NCBI RefSeq assembly: GCF_000526415.1
Contig: NZ_JAGA01000002.1
Location: 124,001 to 188,000, forward strand
Source: Kallotenue papyrolyticum
Lineage (GTDB): Bacteria; Chloroflexota; Chloroflexia; Chloroflexales; Kallotenuaceae
Reading direction: 5' to 3'
DNA length: 64,000 nucleotides
Below the pieces are notes generated by a model that searched no databases, was not told the DNA's origin, and saw nothing but the letters and a program-made list of their open reading frames with translations. How positions within the stretch are numbered: the stretch's first letter is position 1; every line of letters begins with the position of its first letter. Of the stretch, positions 16,627-25,435 are shown one piece after another. The translations under genes and the position numbers were made by a program.

Positions 16627-17388
16627 ATGGGACCTGCCGCTTCAACCACGGTGTTACTGATCGCCGCCGCAGAGCGTCAGCGCGCGTTGGCACAGCACCT
16701 GACCGCCTTGGGATACGACGTGACGGCGGTTACGCCTGCGCAGCTCACCGATGCGGCGCAGCTCGCCGCGGCCGATCTGCTCGTCGTCGATGACGCGTTG
16801 GCCGCCGATGAGGTGTGGGCGCGCATCTGGCGTCTGGCGGCCGACACGCCGGTGGTGACGCTGGGAGGCGATCCCGGCCCCTGGGCCCAGGCAGCGCTGG
16901 CGCATTCCGGCGCCGGAACACCCGCCCAATCTGCTACCGACCTGCTGGAGGAGCGCGCGCGGCACTGGCACGGCCTCAACGTCCTCGATCCCGCGAGCCT
17001 GCTCTTTACGCGTCGCTACTGTGACGCCATCCTACCACTTGAGCTGGAGCGGGCGCGACGCGTTCACCAGCCCTTGAGTCTGCTCCTGCTCCAGCTCGTG
17101 GGCATGCCGGCCGAGGCGCTACCCTGGCCGACGATCGGCCAACGCCTCTTGGCCAGCGTGCGGCGCACCGATCTGGTTGCGCGCTTCGACCGGCACCAGG
17201 CGCTGATCCTGCTCCCCGCCACCGAAAGCACCCTTGCGCGGATCGTGGCGGCGCGCCTCAAACAGGCGCTTACCACTCCGCCGATCGCCGCGCTCGATGC
17301 GCGCATCGGCGTCGCCGCCTTTCCTCAGCACGGTCTCACGCTTGAGGAGCTGCTGGCCGAAGTGCAGCATGCCCTGGATCTCAGCTAG
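16627..17388 (+). CDS. Receiver-like plus degenerate GGDEF domain protein
   Basis: 253 residues; ATG at 16627 after GGGGGAG. The N-terminal part (TTVLLIAAAERQRALAQHLT, ADLLVVDDALAADEVW, TPVVTLGGDPG) resembles a response-regulator fold. The C-terminal part follows the GGDEF layout: DPASLLFTRRYCDAILPLEL, then SVRRTDLVARFDRHQALILL, then IGVAAFPQHGLTLEELL. The catalytic GGDEF signature is replaced by FDRHQ, so diguanylate cyclase activity is not expected. It could bind a nucleotide or serve as a regulatory module. It lies about 50 bases after the nucleotidyltransferase gene and may be cotranscribed. Confidence 0.75.
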   Translation: MGPAASTTVLLIAAAERQRALAQHLTALGYDVTAVTPAQLTDAAQLAAADLLVVDDALAADEVWARIWRLAADTPVVTLGGDPGPWAQAALAHSGAGTPAQSATDLLEERARHWHGLNVLDPASLLFTRRYCDAILPLELERARRVHQPLSLLLLQLVGMPAEALPWPTIGQRLLASVRRTDLVARFDRHQALILLPATESTLARIVAARLKQALTTPPIAALDARIGVAAFPQHGLTLEELLAEVQHALDLS

Positions 17389-17500
17389 CCCAGCGAGCGA
17401 GCACGCCGCGCCACTCGAGCATGGGCGTATACGCATCATCCCCGCGCCGCCGTGGGCTACGGGGATGACGCAGCACGTCGCTATCGATGGCGAGACGCGA

Positions 17501-18775
17501 CTATGGATAGATGCCGCGGATCGTGGTCGCATCGGCGACGCGCTTGACCGCCACCAGATAGGCCGCGGTGCGCAGTTGCAGCTTGCGCTGCAGCGCCAGA
17601 TCGAGCACCTGCGCGAACGAGCGCACCATGATGCGTTCCAGGCGTTCGTTGATCTCCTCTTCGCTCCAAAAGAACTCCTGCAGGCCCTGGACCCACTCGA
17701 AGTAGGAGACGGTTACGCCTCCGGAGTTGGCCAGAATATCGGGCACGACAAAGATACCGCGATCGTAGAGGATCTCATCCGCCGCCGGAGTCGTGGGCCC
17801 ATTCGCCCCTTCGACCACAATGCGTGCCCGGATGCGATCGGCATTGGCCACGGTGATCTGGTTCTCCAGCGCCGCCGGCACCAGGATATCACAGGGCAGT
17901 TCGAGCAGCTCTCGGTTGGTGACACGCTCCAACCCCGGCTCGTGATAACCTTCCAGGGTGCGGTTGCGCTGTACATACTCCAGCATCGCCGGGATATTCA
18001 GGCCGTGGGGATGGTAGTAGCCGCCTGATACGTCGCTGACGGCGACGACGCGCGCGCCCATCTGACGCAGCATGTTGGCCGAGGCCCCACCGACATTACC
18101 GAAGCCCTGCACCACCACACTGGCCTGGGTGATATCCAGCCCCAGGTGTTTGGCCGCTTCGCGCGCGACGATGCTGACACCACGACCGGTAGCATCGGCG
18201 CGACCCAGTGAGCCGAAGACATCGATCGGTTTGCCGGTGACGACCGCCGGCACGGTGTAACCTCGATGCATCGAGACGGTATCCATGATCCAGGCCATCA
18301 CCTGGGCATTGGTGCCAACATCCGGCGCCGGAATATCTTTTTCCGGCCCGATCAACAGGGAAATTTCGCTGGCGAAACGCCGCGTCAGCCGCTCCAGTTC
18401 GTTCAACGACAGGGTCTTGGGATCGACGACGACGCCACCTTTGGCACCGCCGTAGGGGATGTTGACCAGCGCGCACTTCCAGGTCATCCACATCGCCAGG
18501 GCGCGCACCTCATCGATGTTGACGTCGGGGTGGTAGCGAATCCCGCCTTTGGCCGGGCCGCGCGTGATGTTATGCTGTACGCGGTAGCCGGTAAACACTT
18601 GAATCGAGCCGTCGTCCATGCGCACGGGGAAATTAACCGTCAGTTCGCGCTGCGGGACCCGCAGAATACGGCGCAGGCCCTCATCTAGATTGAGCAGGTC
18701 GGCAGCGATATCGAACTGCTGCTGCGCGATTTCGAAGGGGTTCTCGGTTTGGTGCTGAATTGTCGCTGTCGCCAT
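17501..18775 (-). CDS. gdhA: Glutamate dehydrogenase (Glu/Leu/Phe/Val family)
   Basis: 424 residues; ATG at 18775 after AAGGAGCTGCCT. The substrate site contains YRVQHNITRGPAKGGIRYHP and the catalytic-lysine motif PYGGAKGGV. PAPDVGTNAQVMAWIMD carries the conserved Asp. The NAD(P) domain has VVVQGFGNVGGASANMLRQMG. VEGANGPTTPAADEIL is typical of GDH. It converts glutamate to 2-oxoglutarate and ammonia, or the reverse, in the cytoplasm, linking nitrogen assimilation and the TCA cycle. Length is that of the small hexameric enzymes. Cofactor preference is not obvious from sequence alone. Confidence 0.95.
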   Translation of the reverse strand: MATATIQHQTENPFEIAQQQFDIAADLLNLDEGLRRILRVPQRELTVNFPVRMDDGSIQVFTGYRVQHNITRGPAKGGIRYHPDVNIDEVRALAMWMTWKCALVNIPYGGAKGGVVVDPKTLSLNELERLTRRFASEISLLIGPEKDIPAPDVGTNAQVMAWIMDTVSMHRGYTVPAVVTGKPIDVFGSLGRADATGRGVSIVAREAAKHLGLDITQASVVVQGFGNVGGASANMLRQMGARVVAVSDVSGGYYHPHGLNIPAMLEYVQRNRTLEGYHEPGLERVTNRELLELPCDILVPAALENQITVANADRIRARIVVEGANGPTTPAADEILYDRGIFVVPDILANSGGVTVSYFEWVQGLQEFFWSEEEINERLERIMVRSFAQVLDLALQRKLQLRTAAYLVAVKRVADATTIRGIYP

Positions 18776-19121
18776 AGGCAGCTCCTTGGGTTGTGCGCGT
18801 CATCGCCACACAGCTAGCAAGCGCGTCTGTGCAGCGCCAGGCAGGCGCACCAGCCGCGCCCAGAGACGCCGGTCCGCTTGACGGGCAGGCCGGACGGCAC
18901 CCCTCGGCGCGATCGGTGTTGGGCGTGGCGTGCATGCGCCGCCATCATCGCGCAGGATGCCGAACGTAGCGCGACCATCGCGCCTGGTTTGCCGCGTCGT
19001 GCATCGGACCCGGCATACACGAAAAGCCGCGGCAGTGCGCGGCTTATGCATGATGCTTTGCATTGGACATCATTGTCCTCACCATCGTTGTCTGCATTCT
19101 AGCATCGTGCCGTTGCGCCCG
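18776..19121. other. Intergenic region upstream of glutamate dehydrogenase
   Basis: About 345 bases between two leftward genes. Near 19024-19045 it contains the terminator hairpin of the upstream gene. The remainder should hold the gdhA promoter, but I see no convincing -35/-10 pair. Open frames here give arginine-rich shadow translations and no ribosome-binding site. Confidence 0.5.
19022..19045 (-). terminator. Terminator hairpin after the glycosyltransferase fusion
   Basis: On the minus strand AAGCCGCG, loop CACTGC, CGCGGCTT, then TTC (19045 down to about 19021). An 8-bp perfect GC-rich stem starting about 77 bases past the stop at 19122. The T-tract is short, so strength is uncertain. 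Confidence 0.55.
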
Positions 19122-21035
19122 TCAAGAGGGCGACTGATCGCGCGACGCAAACCAGCTCCGGCGCGCCGGTTTGGGCAGATGCTCGCGCGCGACGCCTTCG
19201 GTCTGGATCCAGACATGGTAGATGCGCTGTAGCGCCGTGACGTTGGTAAAGAGCGCCAGGATCGCCAACACCACATGCAACCAACCGACAATCAGGCCGA
19301 AGGAGAGCAGGATCACGCGCTCCGGTCGCGCCAGGATACCGACCTTGCAGTCGAGGCCCAGCGCCTCAGCACGGGCACGCGTGTAACTCACCATCAGCGA
19401 TCCGACGATCGCCAGATAGACAAAGATCAGCTCGTAGTAGCTGCCAGGAATGCGCTGGTAGTAGATCAGCAGGCCGAGAAAGATCAGGGCCTCGGCGTAG
19501 CGATCCATGGTTGAGTCGAGAAAGGCGCCGAAGGTGCTATTGCGCTGCGTTGCGCGCGCCAAGGCACCATCCAGCATATCGAACAAGCTGGTCAGCAGCA
19601 CCAGCAGGCCACCCCAGGCCAGATACCCCAGCGCCAGCGTCACGGTAACGCTCAGGGTTAGCAACACGCCGATGATGGTCAGCAGGTTAGGACTGATGCC
19701 GGAGCGCCCCAGCACGCGTCCAACGATGCGCTGCGTCAGCGCGCGGACACGCGCCTCAAAAGCCTCAGGAAACATAGACGAAGCTCCTTGCGTTTCGAGC
19801 AGCGCGGCTACAGAACCGCCTTGGGCCACTGGCAGGGCCAACGCCATCCGTCCGGGGAGGGCGATCCGCTCCAGAGCAGTCGGCACCGGCAGGTCGGGAA
19901 CCCTGAACGTCGCGGACGGCGCGGCCGCCGCGCAGGCCCGTTCGTAGGCCTCGAGGACGCGCTCGCTGATATCCGACCAGTCATAGCGCCGGGCCGTGTG
20001 GACGCCGGCTCTTGCCAGGCGTGCCCGCAGACGTTCGTCGCCGAGCAGCTGCAACAACGCCACAGCGAGGGCTTCGGGATGCTGTGGCGGCACCAGCACA
20101 CCGTCCTGGCGATGGGTCACCACCTGCCGATAGCCTTCGATGTCAGCAGCCACCACCGGGCAGCCACTGCTCATCGCTTCGATCAGGATGATACCAAAGC
20201 TTTCCTGACCGGTCGATGGCGCGCAGAACACATCCGCGCTGCGGTAGTAGCGCGGCAGCTCTTCCGCAGCGACCGGCCCGACGAAGATCACCTCGCGCAG
20301 GCCAAGTGCGGCGATGCGCTCCTGAAATGGCTGCGCGTCACCCCGCCCAACCACCAGCAGGCGCGTATCCGGACGCACGCGCTGCACATAAGGTAGCGCC
20401 TGGAGCAGAACGTCGAAGCCCTTGCGCGGCTCCTCAAAGCGACCGACGAAGAGCAGGGTTGGGCGCCCATCGCGCCACTGCGGCAGCGGCGCGACCGAGG
20501 GGTTGAAGTGGTTGGTATCGACCCCATTGGGTATAATCAGGTAGTCGCCGGGAAAGTACTGCTGCGCAAAGCGCGCCGCCGCGGGCGACACGGCGATGCG
20601 TACGCTCAAGCGCTGGATCAGCCAGGCCAGCAACTTGCGCGAGACCGCATAGCCCAGGCTCCGTTCGCCGGAGGCGTGAAAGGTGCCGACGTTGGGCGAT
20701 GATGAAGCGTTGAGGACCGAGAGCGGCAACATCGGCGCCAACGGCTCGTGCAGATGCACCACGTCGAAGCGCGCGCGGCTGAACAGCGCGCTCACCTCCT
20801 CGATCACCGTGGGTGAGAGGGTCACGCGCGCCACCGAGCCGTTGACCGGGATCGGCATCACCCCACCCAGCGAGATCAGGCCGGGTTCGTGCAGGTCGGG
20901 ATCGGAGCAGGGCGCCAAGATCGTCACATCGATATCGCGCCGGCGCAACTGCCGCGCCAGTTGACGCACATGCTCGGTCACGCCACCGTTGCGGGCAAAG
21001 TCGTGGGCGGAAACCAGCGCGACCCGTTTGATCAT
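19122..21035 (-). CDS. Glycosyltransferase family 4 fused to CDP-alcohol phosphatidyltransferase
   Basis: 637 residues; ATG at 21035 after GGGGAGG. Residues 1-385 are a GT-B glycosyltransferase close to PimA-type mannosyltransferases: SAHDFARNGGVTEHVRQLA, VHLHEPLAPMLPL, TLLFVGRFEEPRKGFDVLLQ, APSTGQESFGIILIEAM. Residues about 421-620 are an integral membrane CDP-alcohol phosphatidyltransferase with the full DxxDGxxARx8GxxxDxxxD signature (486-511: DMLDGALARATQRNS...). An in-frame ATG at 19775 with AAGGAG upstream sits at the domain boundary, so the lipid synthase may also be made alone. A plausible role is phosphatidylinositol-type lipid synthesis and its mannosylation; donor and acceptor are inferred. 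Confidence 0.9.
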   Translation of the reverse strand: MIKRVALVSAHDFARNGGVTEHVRQLARQLRRRDIDVTILAPCSDPDLHEPGLISLGGVMPIPVNGSVARVTLSPTVIEEVSALFSRARFDVVHLHEPLAPMLPLSVLNASSSPNVGTFHASGERSLGYAVSRKLLAWLIQRLSVRIAVSPAAARFAQQYFPGDYLIIPNGVDTNHFNPSVAPLPQWRDGRPTLLFVGRFEEPRKGFDVLLQALPYVQRVRPDTRLLVVGRGDAQPFQERIAALGLREVIFVGPVAAEELPRYYRSADVFCAPSTGQESFGIILIEAMSSGCPVVAADIEGYRQVVTHRQDGVLVPPQHPEALAVALLQLLGDERLRARLARAGVHTARRYDWSDISERVLEAYERACAAAAPSATFRVPDLPVPTALERIALPGRMALALPVAQGGSVAALLETQGASSMFPEAFEARVRALTQRIVGRVLGRSGISPNLLTIIGVLLTLSVTVTLALGYLAWGGLLVLLTSLFDMLDGALARATQRNSTFGAFLDSTMDRYAEALIFLGLLIYYQRIPGSYYELIFVYLAIVGSLMVSYTRARAEALGLDCKVGILARPERVILLSFGLIVGWLHVVLAILALFTNVTALQRIYHVWIQTEGVAREHLPKPARRSWFASRDQSPS

Positions 21036-21065
21036 GGAGCCTCCCCGGCACGTACCCGCCTGTCG

Positions 21066-21929
21066 CTAGCCGCCGACGATGCGTTCGTACAAGCCTTGCA
21101 ACATCTCCTCGTTATCGAAGTAGATCGTCAGGCGCCCACCCCGGCCGGTCCGCGTCAGCGTCACACGCATGCCATAGAGGTGTTCCTCCAGCGCTTTGAC
21201 GATCGCTTCGTCTTCGGCAGTTGCAGAGGCCGAAGCGCGTTGCTGCGCCGCAGAACGAGCAAGTTCTTTGCCAGCACTCTGCAACGCCGCGACATATTGT
21301 TCGGCGCGCCGCACGCTCAACCCCTGCGCGGCAATCTCGCGGGCAGCGGCGACTTCGCGGCGCGGATCGCGCAGGCTGAGCAGAGCGCCGGCATGGCCGG
21401 GCGTCAACTGACCGGCAGAGACCATAGCCTGGACTTCGGGCGGCAGTTTGAGCAGCGCCAGCGTCTCAGAGATCGTCGAGCGACTCTTGCCCACCCGTCT
21501 GGCGATTTCGGCATGCGTCAGCCCAAACTGATCCTCGAGCATGGCATAGGCGCGCGCCTCTTCGATCGGATCGAGATCGGCGCGCTGCACATTCTCGATC
21601 AGCGCCAGTTCCACCTGCTGCTGCTCGGAGACATCCTTGATCACCACCGGTACGCTGGTCAGGCCGGCCAAGCGCGCGGCCCGCAGGCGGCGCTCGCCGG
21701 CGATCAACTGGTAGCTGCCGTCCTCGAGGCGCGTCACAATCAAGGGCTGCAGAATGCCATGTTCGCGGATCGACTGTGCCAGTTCTTCGAGCGCGGTCGC
21801 ATCGAAGGCCACGCGCGGCTGGTGTGGGTTGGGCTGGACCGCCTCGATCGGCACGTCGTGGATCGGCGTTGTCTCGGCTGTGACGTTGATCAGACCGCCA
21901 AAACCACTTCCGAGGCCACGCTTTCTCAC
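21066..21929 (-). CDS. parB: Chromosome partitioning protein ParB
   Basis: 287 residues. The CTP-binding ParB/Srx domain includes PHQPRVAFD, ILQPLIVTR and LIAGERRLRAARLAG, then LIENVQRADLDPIEEARAY. The helix-turn-helix follows (THAEIARRVGKSRSTISETL). A C-terminal dimerisation segment ends the protein. ParB binds parS sites and spreads as a CTP-dependent clamp to organise the origin region. Its ATG overlaps the parA stop by four bases, so the two are translationally coupled. No parS site was found by eye in this window. Confidence 0.96.
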   Translation of the reverse strand: MRKRGLGSGFGGLINVTAETTPIHDVPIEAVQPNPHQPRVAFDATALEELAQSIREHGILQPLIVTRLEDGSYQLIAGERRLRAARLAGLTSVPVVIKDVSEQQQVELALIENVQRADLDPIEEARAYAMLEDQFGLTHAEIARRVGKSRSTISETLALLKLPPEVQAMVSAGQLTPGHAGALLSLRDPRREVAAAREIAAQGLSVRRAEQYVAALQSAGKELARSAAQQRASASATAEDEAIVKALEEHLYGMRVTLTRTGRGGRLTIYFDNEEMLQGLYERIVGG

Positions 21930-22699
21930 CGTTTCGCCTCCTCACGTTGCAACAGCTCTTCGGCCAGGGCTGCATAGGCTTTCGCGCCCCGGCTGGTGGG
22001 ATCGTACTCGTAGATCAGCGCGCCATGGCTGGGCGCTTCACTCAGGCGCACGTTGCGCGGGATGATGGTGTTGAAGATGCGCTGCGGAAAATAGCGCCGC
22101 ACTTCCTCGACGACCTGCCGTGCCAGATTGGCCCGTCCATCGTACATGGTCATGACCACGCCGCCGATGTGCAAGCGCTGATTGAGATGGGTACGCACTA
22201 GTTCGATGGTTTCACGCAGTTGTGCCAACCCTTCCAGCGCCAGAAATTCACACTGCAGCGGGATGAGCACCTGGTGCGCCGCCACCAATCCATTGATCGT
22301 CAGCAGCCCCAGCGAGGGCGGACAATCGATCAGCACCAGGTCGTACCATCCAGCCATGGGCTGCAACGCATGCCGCAGGCGCGTCTCGCGCGCGAGCACG
22401 CCCGCCAGCGCCACCGCCGTGCCGGCCAGGTCCGGCGTGGCCGGCAAGAGGTCCAGCCCCGGTCGTCCGCTCGCAATGATGGCCTGTTGAATCTCCACTT
22501 CGCCGAGCAGAACCTCGCCTACGGTGTAGGCTAGATCGTGCTTGCGGATCCCCAAGCAGGTTGCGACGTTGCCCTGCGGATCCATGTCCACCAGCAGCAC
22601 GCGACGACCGCTCTGGGCCAGGTAGCCGCCGAGGTTGATCGCCGTCGTGGTTTTGCCAACGCCACCCTTCTGGTTTGCTATCGCCACTATTGTGCCCAC
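21926..22699 (-). CDS. parA: Chromosome partitioning ATPase ParA/Soj
   Basis: 257 residues; GTG start at 22699. The deviant Walker A motif is ANQKGGVGKTTTAINLGGYL near the N-terminus, followed by VLLVDMDPQGNVATCLG (Walker A') and YDLVLIDCPPSLGLLTINGL (Walker B). It drives segregation of the ParB-parS complex through ATP-dependent nucleoid binding. It is the first gene of the parAB operon. A 14-bp palindrome lies about 65 bases upstream of the start (22765-22778). Confidence 0.96.
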   Translation of the reverse strand: MGTIVAIANQKGGVGKTTTAINLGGYLAQSGRRVLLVDMDPQGNVATCLGIRKHDLAYTVGEVLLGEVEIQQAIIASGRPGLDLLPATPDLAGTAVALAGVLARETRLRHALQPMAGWYDLVLIDCPPSLGLLTINGLVAAHQVLIPLQCEFLALEGLAQLRETIELVRTHLNQRLHIGGVVMTMYDGRANLARQVVEEVRRYFPQRIFNTIIPRNVRLSEAPSHGALIYEYDPTSRGAKAYAALAEELLQREEAKR

Positions 22700-22764
22700 G
22701 ATCGCTGTTCGCCCCTTTCCGACAGCATTGTAGCATATGGCGCCACCTGTTTTATGGTCAAGTT

Positions 22765-22778
22765 GTCGAACGTTCGAC
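22765..22778. promoter_or_regulatory. 14-bp palindrome upstream of parA
   Basis: GTCGAACGTTCGAC is a perfect palindrome between the parA start (22699) and the end of glgA (22783). Its location fits an operator for the parAB operon. It is not a parS consensus, and the zero spacing between GAAC and GTTC does not fit the known LexA boxes I can recall. Confidence 0.35.
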
Positions 22779-22782
22779 CGCT

Positions 22783-24276
22783 TCAGGAGGCCGCTTCACG
22801 CTGCTGATGGCGACGGCTTACCAGCGCGCGCTGATAGAGATCAACATAGCGCCGCGCCGATGCCTCCCAGGAGTGATCGGCGCTCATGGCACGCAGCATT
22901 AAGTCCTGCCAGACCTCGCGATACTTATAGGTCTCCACGGCGCGCACCAGCGTAGCGAAGAGTGCCATATGGTCGTAATCGCGAAAGACGAAGCCGTTGC
23001 CGGTGCGGCTGCGCGGATCCCAGTCGTGCACGGTGTCGGCCAGGCCGCCGGTCGCGCGCACGATCGGGATCGTACCGTAGCGCAGGCTGATCAACTGTCC
23101 TAGGCCGCACGGCTCCAGGCGCGAGGGCATGACGTACATATCGCTGCCGGCGTAGATTAACCGCGACAACTCATCGTTGAAGGTGTAGGCCACGCCCAGA
23201 CGGCCACGGTAGCGGTGCTGCAGGCTGGCAAACAGATCGTGGTAGCGCTGGTCGCCGGTGCCGGCGATGACCAGCTGCGCCTCGGTCTGCTGAAAGACGG
23301 TTTCGATAATCGCCGCAATCAGATCAAAGCCCTTGTGATCCGAGAGCCGCGATACCGCGCCGATGAGCGGCGCTTCGCTGCGCTCCTCCAAGCCGAACTG
23401 GCGCTGCAGCGCCTGTTTGCAGCGCGCCTTGCCCTCTAGGTTGGCGCGGCTATAGGTGGCGGGCAGCAGCGGGTCGGTCTCCGGATTGAAGATCTCATAG
23501 TCCACGCCGTTGAGCACGCCGAAGAGCCGATCGCGCCGATCGCGCAACAGCGGGTCAAGCCCTTCACCACACTGCGGCGTCAAAATCTCCTGGGCATAGG
23601 TTTCACTGACCGTATTGATGATATCGGCGTAGTAGATGCCGCGTCCCATGAAGTCCACCACATCGTTCAGGTGGGGAATATCGGGATGGACAATAAAACC
23701 GTAGGCCGCCAGGCCCGCCACCTCCAAAACGCGGTAGCCGAAAATGCCCTGGTAGGCCAGATTGTGAATGGTGTAGACCGATGCCGTCCGCTCGAAGAAG
23801 GGGTCCTGACGGTAGATCGTTTTCAGCCAATTGGGGACGATGGCGGTGTGCCAGTCGTGGCAGTGAATCACATCCGGCTGCCAGCCCAGCACGCGCATCC
23901 CCTCCAGCGCCGCACGGCAGAAGAAGATAAACCGCTCGGCATCGTCGGGGTACATGTAGATTCCATCCCGCTCATAGAGCCGGGGCTGTTCGATAAAGTA
24001 GATCGGCACATCGCCATGCCGGCTGCTGATGCGGCCCTCCAGCAGCGTAGCCTCCTCCTGGCTGTTGTCGAGCGGCACAGGATAGGGCGCGCTCACCGGC
24101 TGCAACCCAAAGGTCATGCGATCGATCTGGCCATAGCGTGGCATGGCGACGCGCACATCATGGCCCAGCGCGCGCAGCGCCTTGGGCAACGCCCCGGTGA
24201 CGTCCGCCAGTCCACCGGTTTTAGCAAAGGGTACGACCTCCGCCGCTAGGATTAACACCTTCAACTGATCGCCCAT
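22783..24276 (-). CDS. glgA: Glycogen (starch) synthase, GT5
   Basis: 497 residues; ATG at 24276 after CAGGAGACAGGT. N-terminal Glyco_transf_5 domain with the ADP-glucose motif PFAKTGGLADVTGALPKALR, and DVIHCHDWHTAIVPNWLK. C-terminal GT-B domain with AVSRLSDHKGFDLIAAI and PSRLEPCGLGQLISLRYGTI, then RATGGLADTV. It extends alpha-1,4-glucan chains with ADP-glucose (or UDP-glucose). Length matches bacterial GlgA. Other glycogen genes are not in the window. Confidence 0.95.
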   Translation of the reverse strand: MGDQLKVLILAAEVVPFAKTGGLADVTGALPKALRALGHDVRVAMPRYGQIDRMTFGLQPVSAPYPVPLDNSQEEATLLEGRISSRHGDVPIYFIEQPRLYERDGIYMYPDDAERFIFFCRAALEGMRVLGWQPDVIHCHDWHTAIVPNWLKTIYRQDPFFERTASVYTIHNLAYQGIFGYRVLEVAGLAAYGFIVHPDIPHLNDVVDFMGRGIYYADIINTVSETYAQEILTPQCGEGLDPLLRDRRDRLFGVLNGVDYEIFNPETDPLLPATYSRANLEGKARCKQALQRQFGLEERSEAPLIGAVSRLSDHKGFDLIAAIIETVFQQTEAQLVIAGTGDQRYHDLFASLQHRYRGRLGVAYTFNDELSRLIYAGSDMYVMPSRLEPCGLGQLISLRYGTIPIVRATGGLADTVHDWDPRSRTGNGFVFRDYDHMALFATLVRAVETYKYREVWQDLMLRAMSADHSWEASARRYVDLYQRALVSRRHQQREAAS

Positions 24277-24339
24277 ACCTGTCTCCTGCTACCCGTCGGC
24301 ACACCCGCACAGGCAGCCTCTATACCAGCTACAAAGATT

Positions 24340-24363
24340 AACGCCTTGCCAAAGCAAGGCGTT
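24340..24363 (-). terminator. Hairpin after the zinc-finger membrane protein gene
   Basis: Perfect 10-bp arms, AACGCCTTGC and GCAAGGCGTT, with a four-base loop. On the minus strand AATCTTTG follows. It lies 26 bases past the leftward gene ending at 24389 and just upstream of glgA on the same strand. Confidence 0.6.
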
Positions 24364-24388
24364 GATACAGACCGGAATTAAAAGACAC

Positions 24389-24715
24389 TCAGACAACGAC
24401 GAGATACCAGATCAGGCCGATCAGCAGCCCCAAGACCGCCAGCACACCCCCAAGGAATTTGAGTTGTTCGGCAGTCCGCCGCGCGGCAAGCTGCGTCCGA
24501 CAAGCAGAACAGTAGGGAACTTTGTCTAGTTCCTTGAACAACAGATCGCCAAGCAGGGTGGGCGCGCGCAGCGCGGTCACCGCTGTGGTTGTTGCCAATT
24601 GACGCGCTGTAATGAATGGCTGCCCCATCACCGCATGCTCGGTACAGAGCGGTGTATGGCACAGCGAGCAGGCGACCGTCGCCGGTGCGTCGCATGCAGA
24701 ACAGGTTGGATGCAT
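24389..24715 (-). CDS. Small zinc-binding membrane protein (B-box-like)
   Basis: 108 residues; ATG at 24715 after GGGGGAGG. Two cysteine-rich knuckles, CSACDAPATVACSLCHTPLC followed by TEH, resemble a B-box-type zinc finger; a third CSAC pair occurs near residue 73. A C-terminal hydrophobic segment (LGGVLAVLGLLIGLIWYLVV) anchors it to the membrane. Family members are common next to unrelated genes and have no assigned function. It may be upstream partner of glgA only by position; a hairpin separates them. Confidence 0.7.
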   Translation of the reverse strand: MHPTCSACDAPATVACSLCHTPLCTEHAVMGQPFITARQLATTTAVTALRAPTLLGDLLFKELDKVPYCSACRTQLAARRTAEQLKFLGGVLAVLGLLIGLIWYLVVV

Positions 24716-24833
24716 GGCTAGCCTCCCCCAAACAGGCAAGGCAGAGCATACTCCAACGTTGGGTCTGCCGCAATAGGCCAAGCGTCACCCCCGGCGCCAG
24801 CCGTCAGGTTGCCAAGCCAGGGGGACAAGCCCT

Positions 24834-24872
24834 CCAAAAGACACAACGACTCCGTAATCAGGAGCCGTTGTG
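24834..24872 (-). terminator. Intrinsic terminator of the tRNA operon
   Basis: Minus-strand hairpin CACAACGGCTCC, loop TGATTAC, GGAGTCGTTGTG (about 24842-24872), one mismatch, then TCTTTT. It lies directly after the last tRNA gene of the leftward cluster. Confidence 0.75.
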
Positions 24873-24875
24873 GAC

Positions 24876-24952
<77 letters not shown>

Positions 24953-24983
24953 CTACCGTGCTGCACAGCCTCCCTAGGCTGGC

Positions 24984-25069
24984 TGGTGCCGAAGGTGGGA
25001 GTCGAACCCACACGAGGTTGCCCTCAACGGTTTTTGAGACCGTCGCGTCTGCCATTCCGCCACTTCGGC
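24984..25069 (-). tRNA. tRNA-Leu (anticodon CAA)
   Basis: 86 bases including an encoded CCA. Acceptor GCCGAAG pairs with CTTCGGC. The long variable arm is typical of Leu. The anticodon loop CTCAAAA gives CAA, reading UUG. Confidence 0.95.
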
Positions 25070-25115
25070 GTGACACACATCGGCGCCCACCATCCGGACG
25101 CCGATGTGTCCGTGC

Positions 25116-25192
<77 letters not shown>

Positions 25193-25200
25193 ATGGTAGC

Positions 25201-25276
25201 TGGCAGGCGGGACAGGAATCGAACCTGCAACCTGCGGATTTGGAGGCCGCTGCTCTGCCAATTGAGCTACCCGCCT
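25201..25276 (-). tRNA. tRNA-Trp (anticodon CCA)
   Basis: 76 bases including an encoded CCA. Acceptor AGGCGGG pairs with CCCGCCT; D-arm TAGCTCAATTGGCAGAGCA; anticodon loop CTCCAAA gives CCA. First gene of a leftward four-tRNA cluster. Confidence 0.94.
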
Positions 25277-25435
25277 ACGCGCGCCATATCGTACCACACT
25301 CGTCGCCAAAACGCAAGTCGCTGATCGCCTTGACCCGTCCAGCAGCGCGTGCTAGAATCCGGCCAACCGGAAGGTTTCATACGCCCCGCGACGTTGTGTT
25401 CGCCGGGGCCTTTGCACATCTGAGGCACCCATCCT

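Noticed and set aside
22200-22220. GTTTCACG as half of a parS site
   Set aside because: The second half (GTGAAAC in the symmetric position) is absent, and it lies inside parA coding sequence.
22765-22778. LexA/SOS box reading of the GAACGTTC palindrome
   Set aside because: Known LexA boxes need a spacer between GAAC and GTTC, which is missing here.
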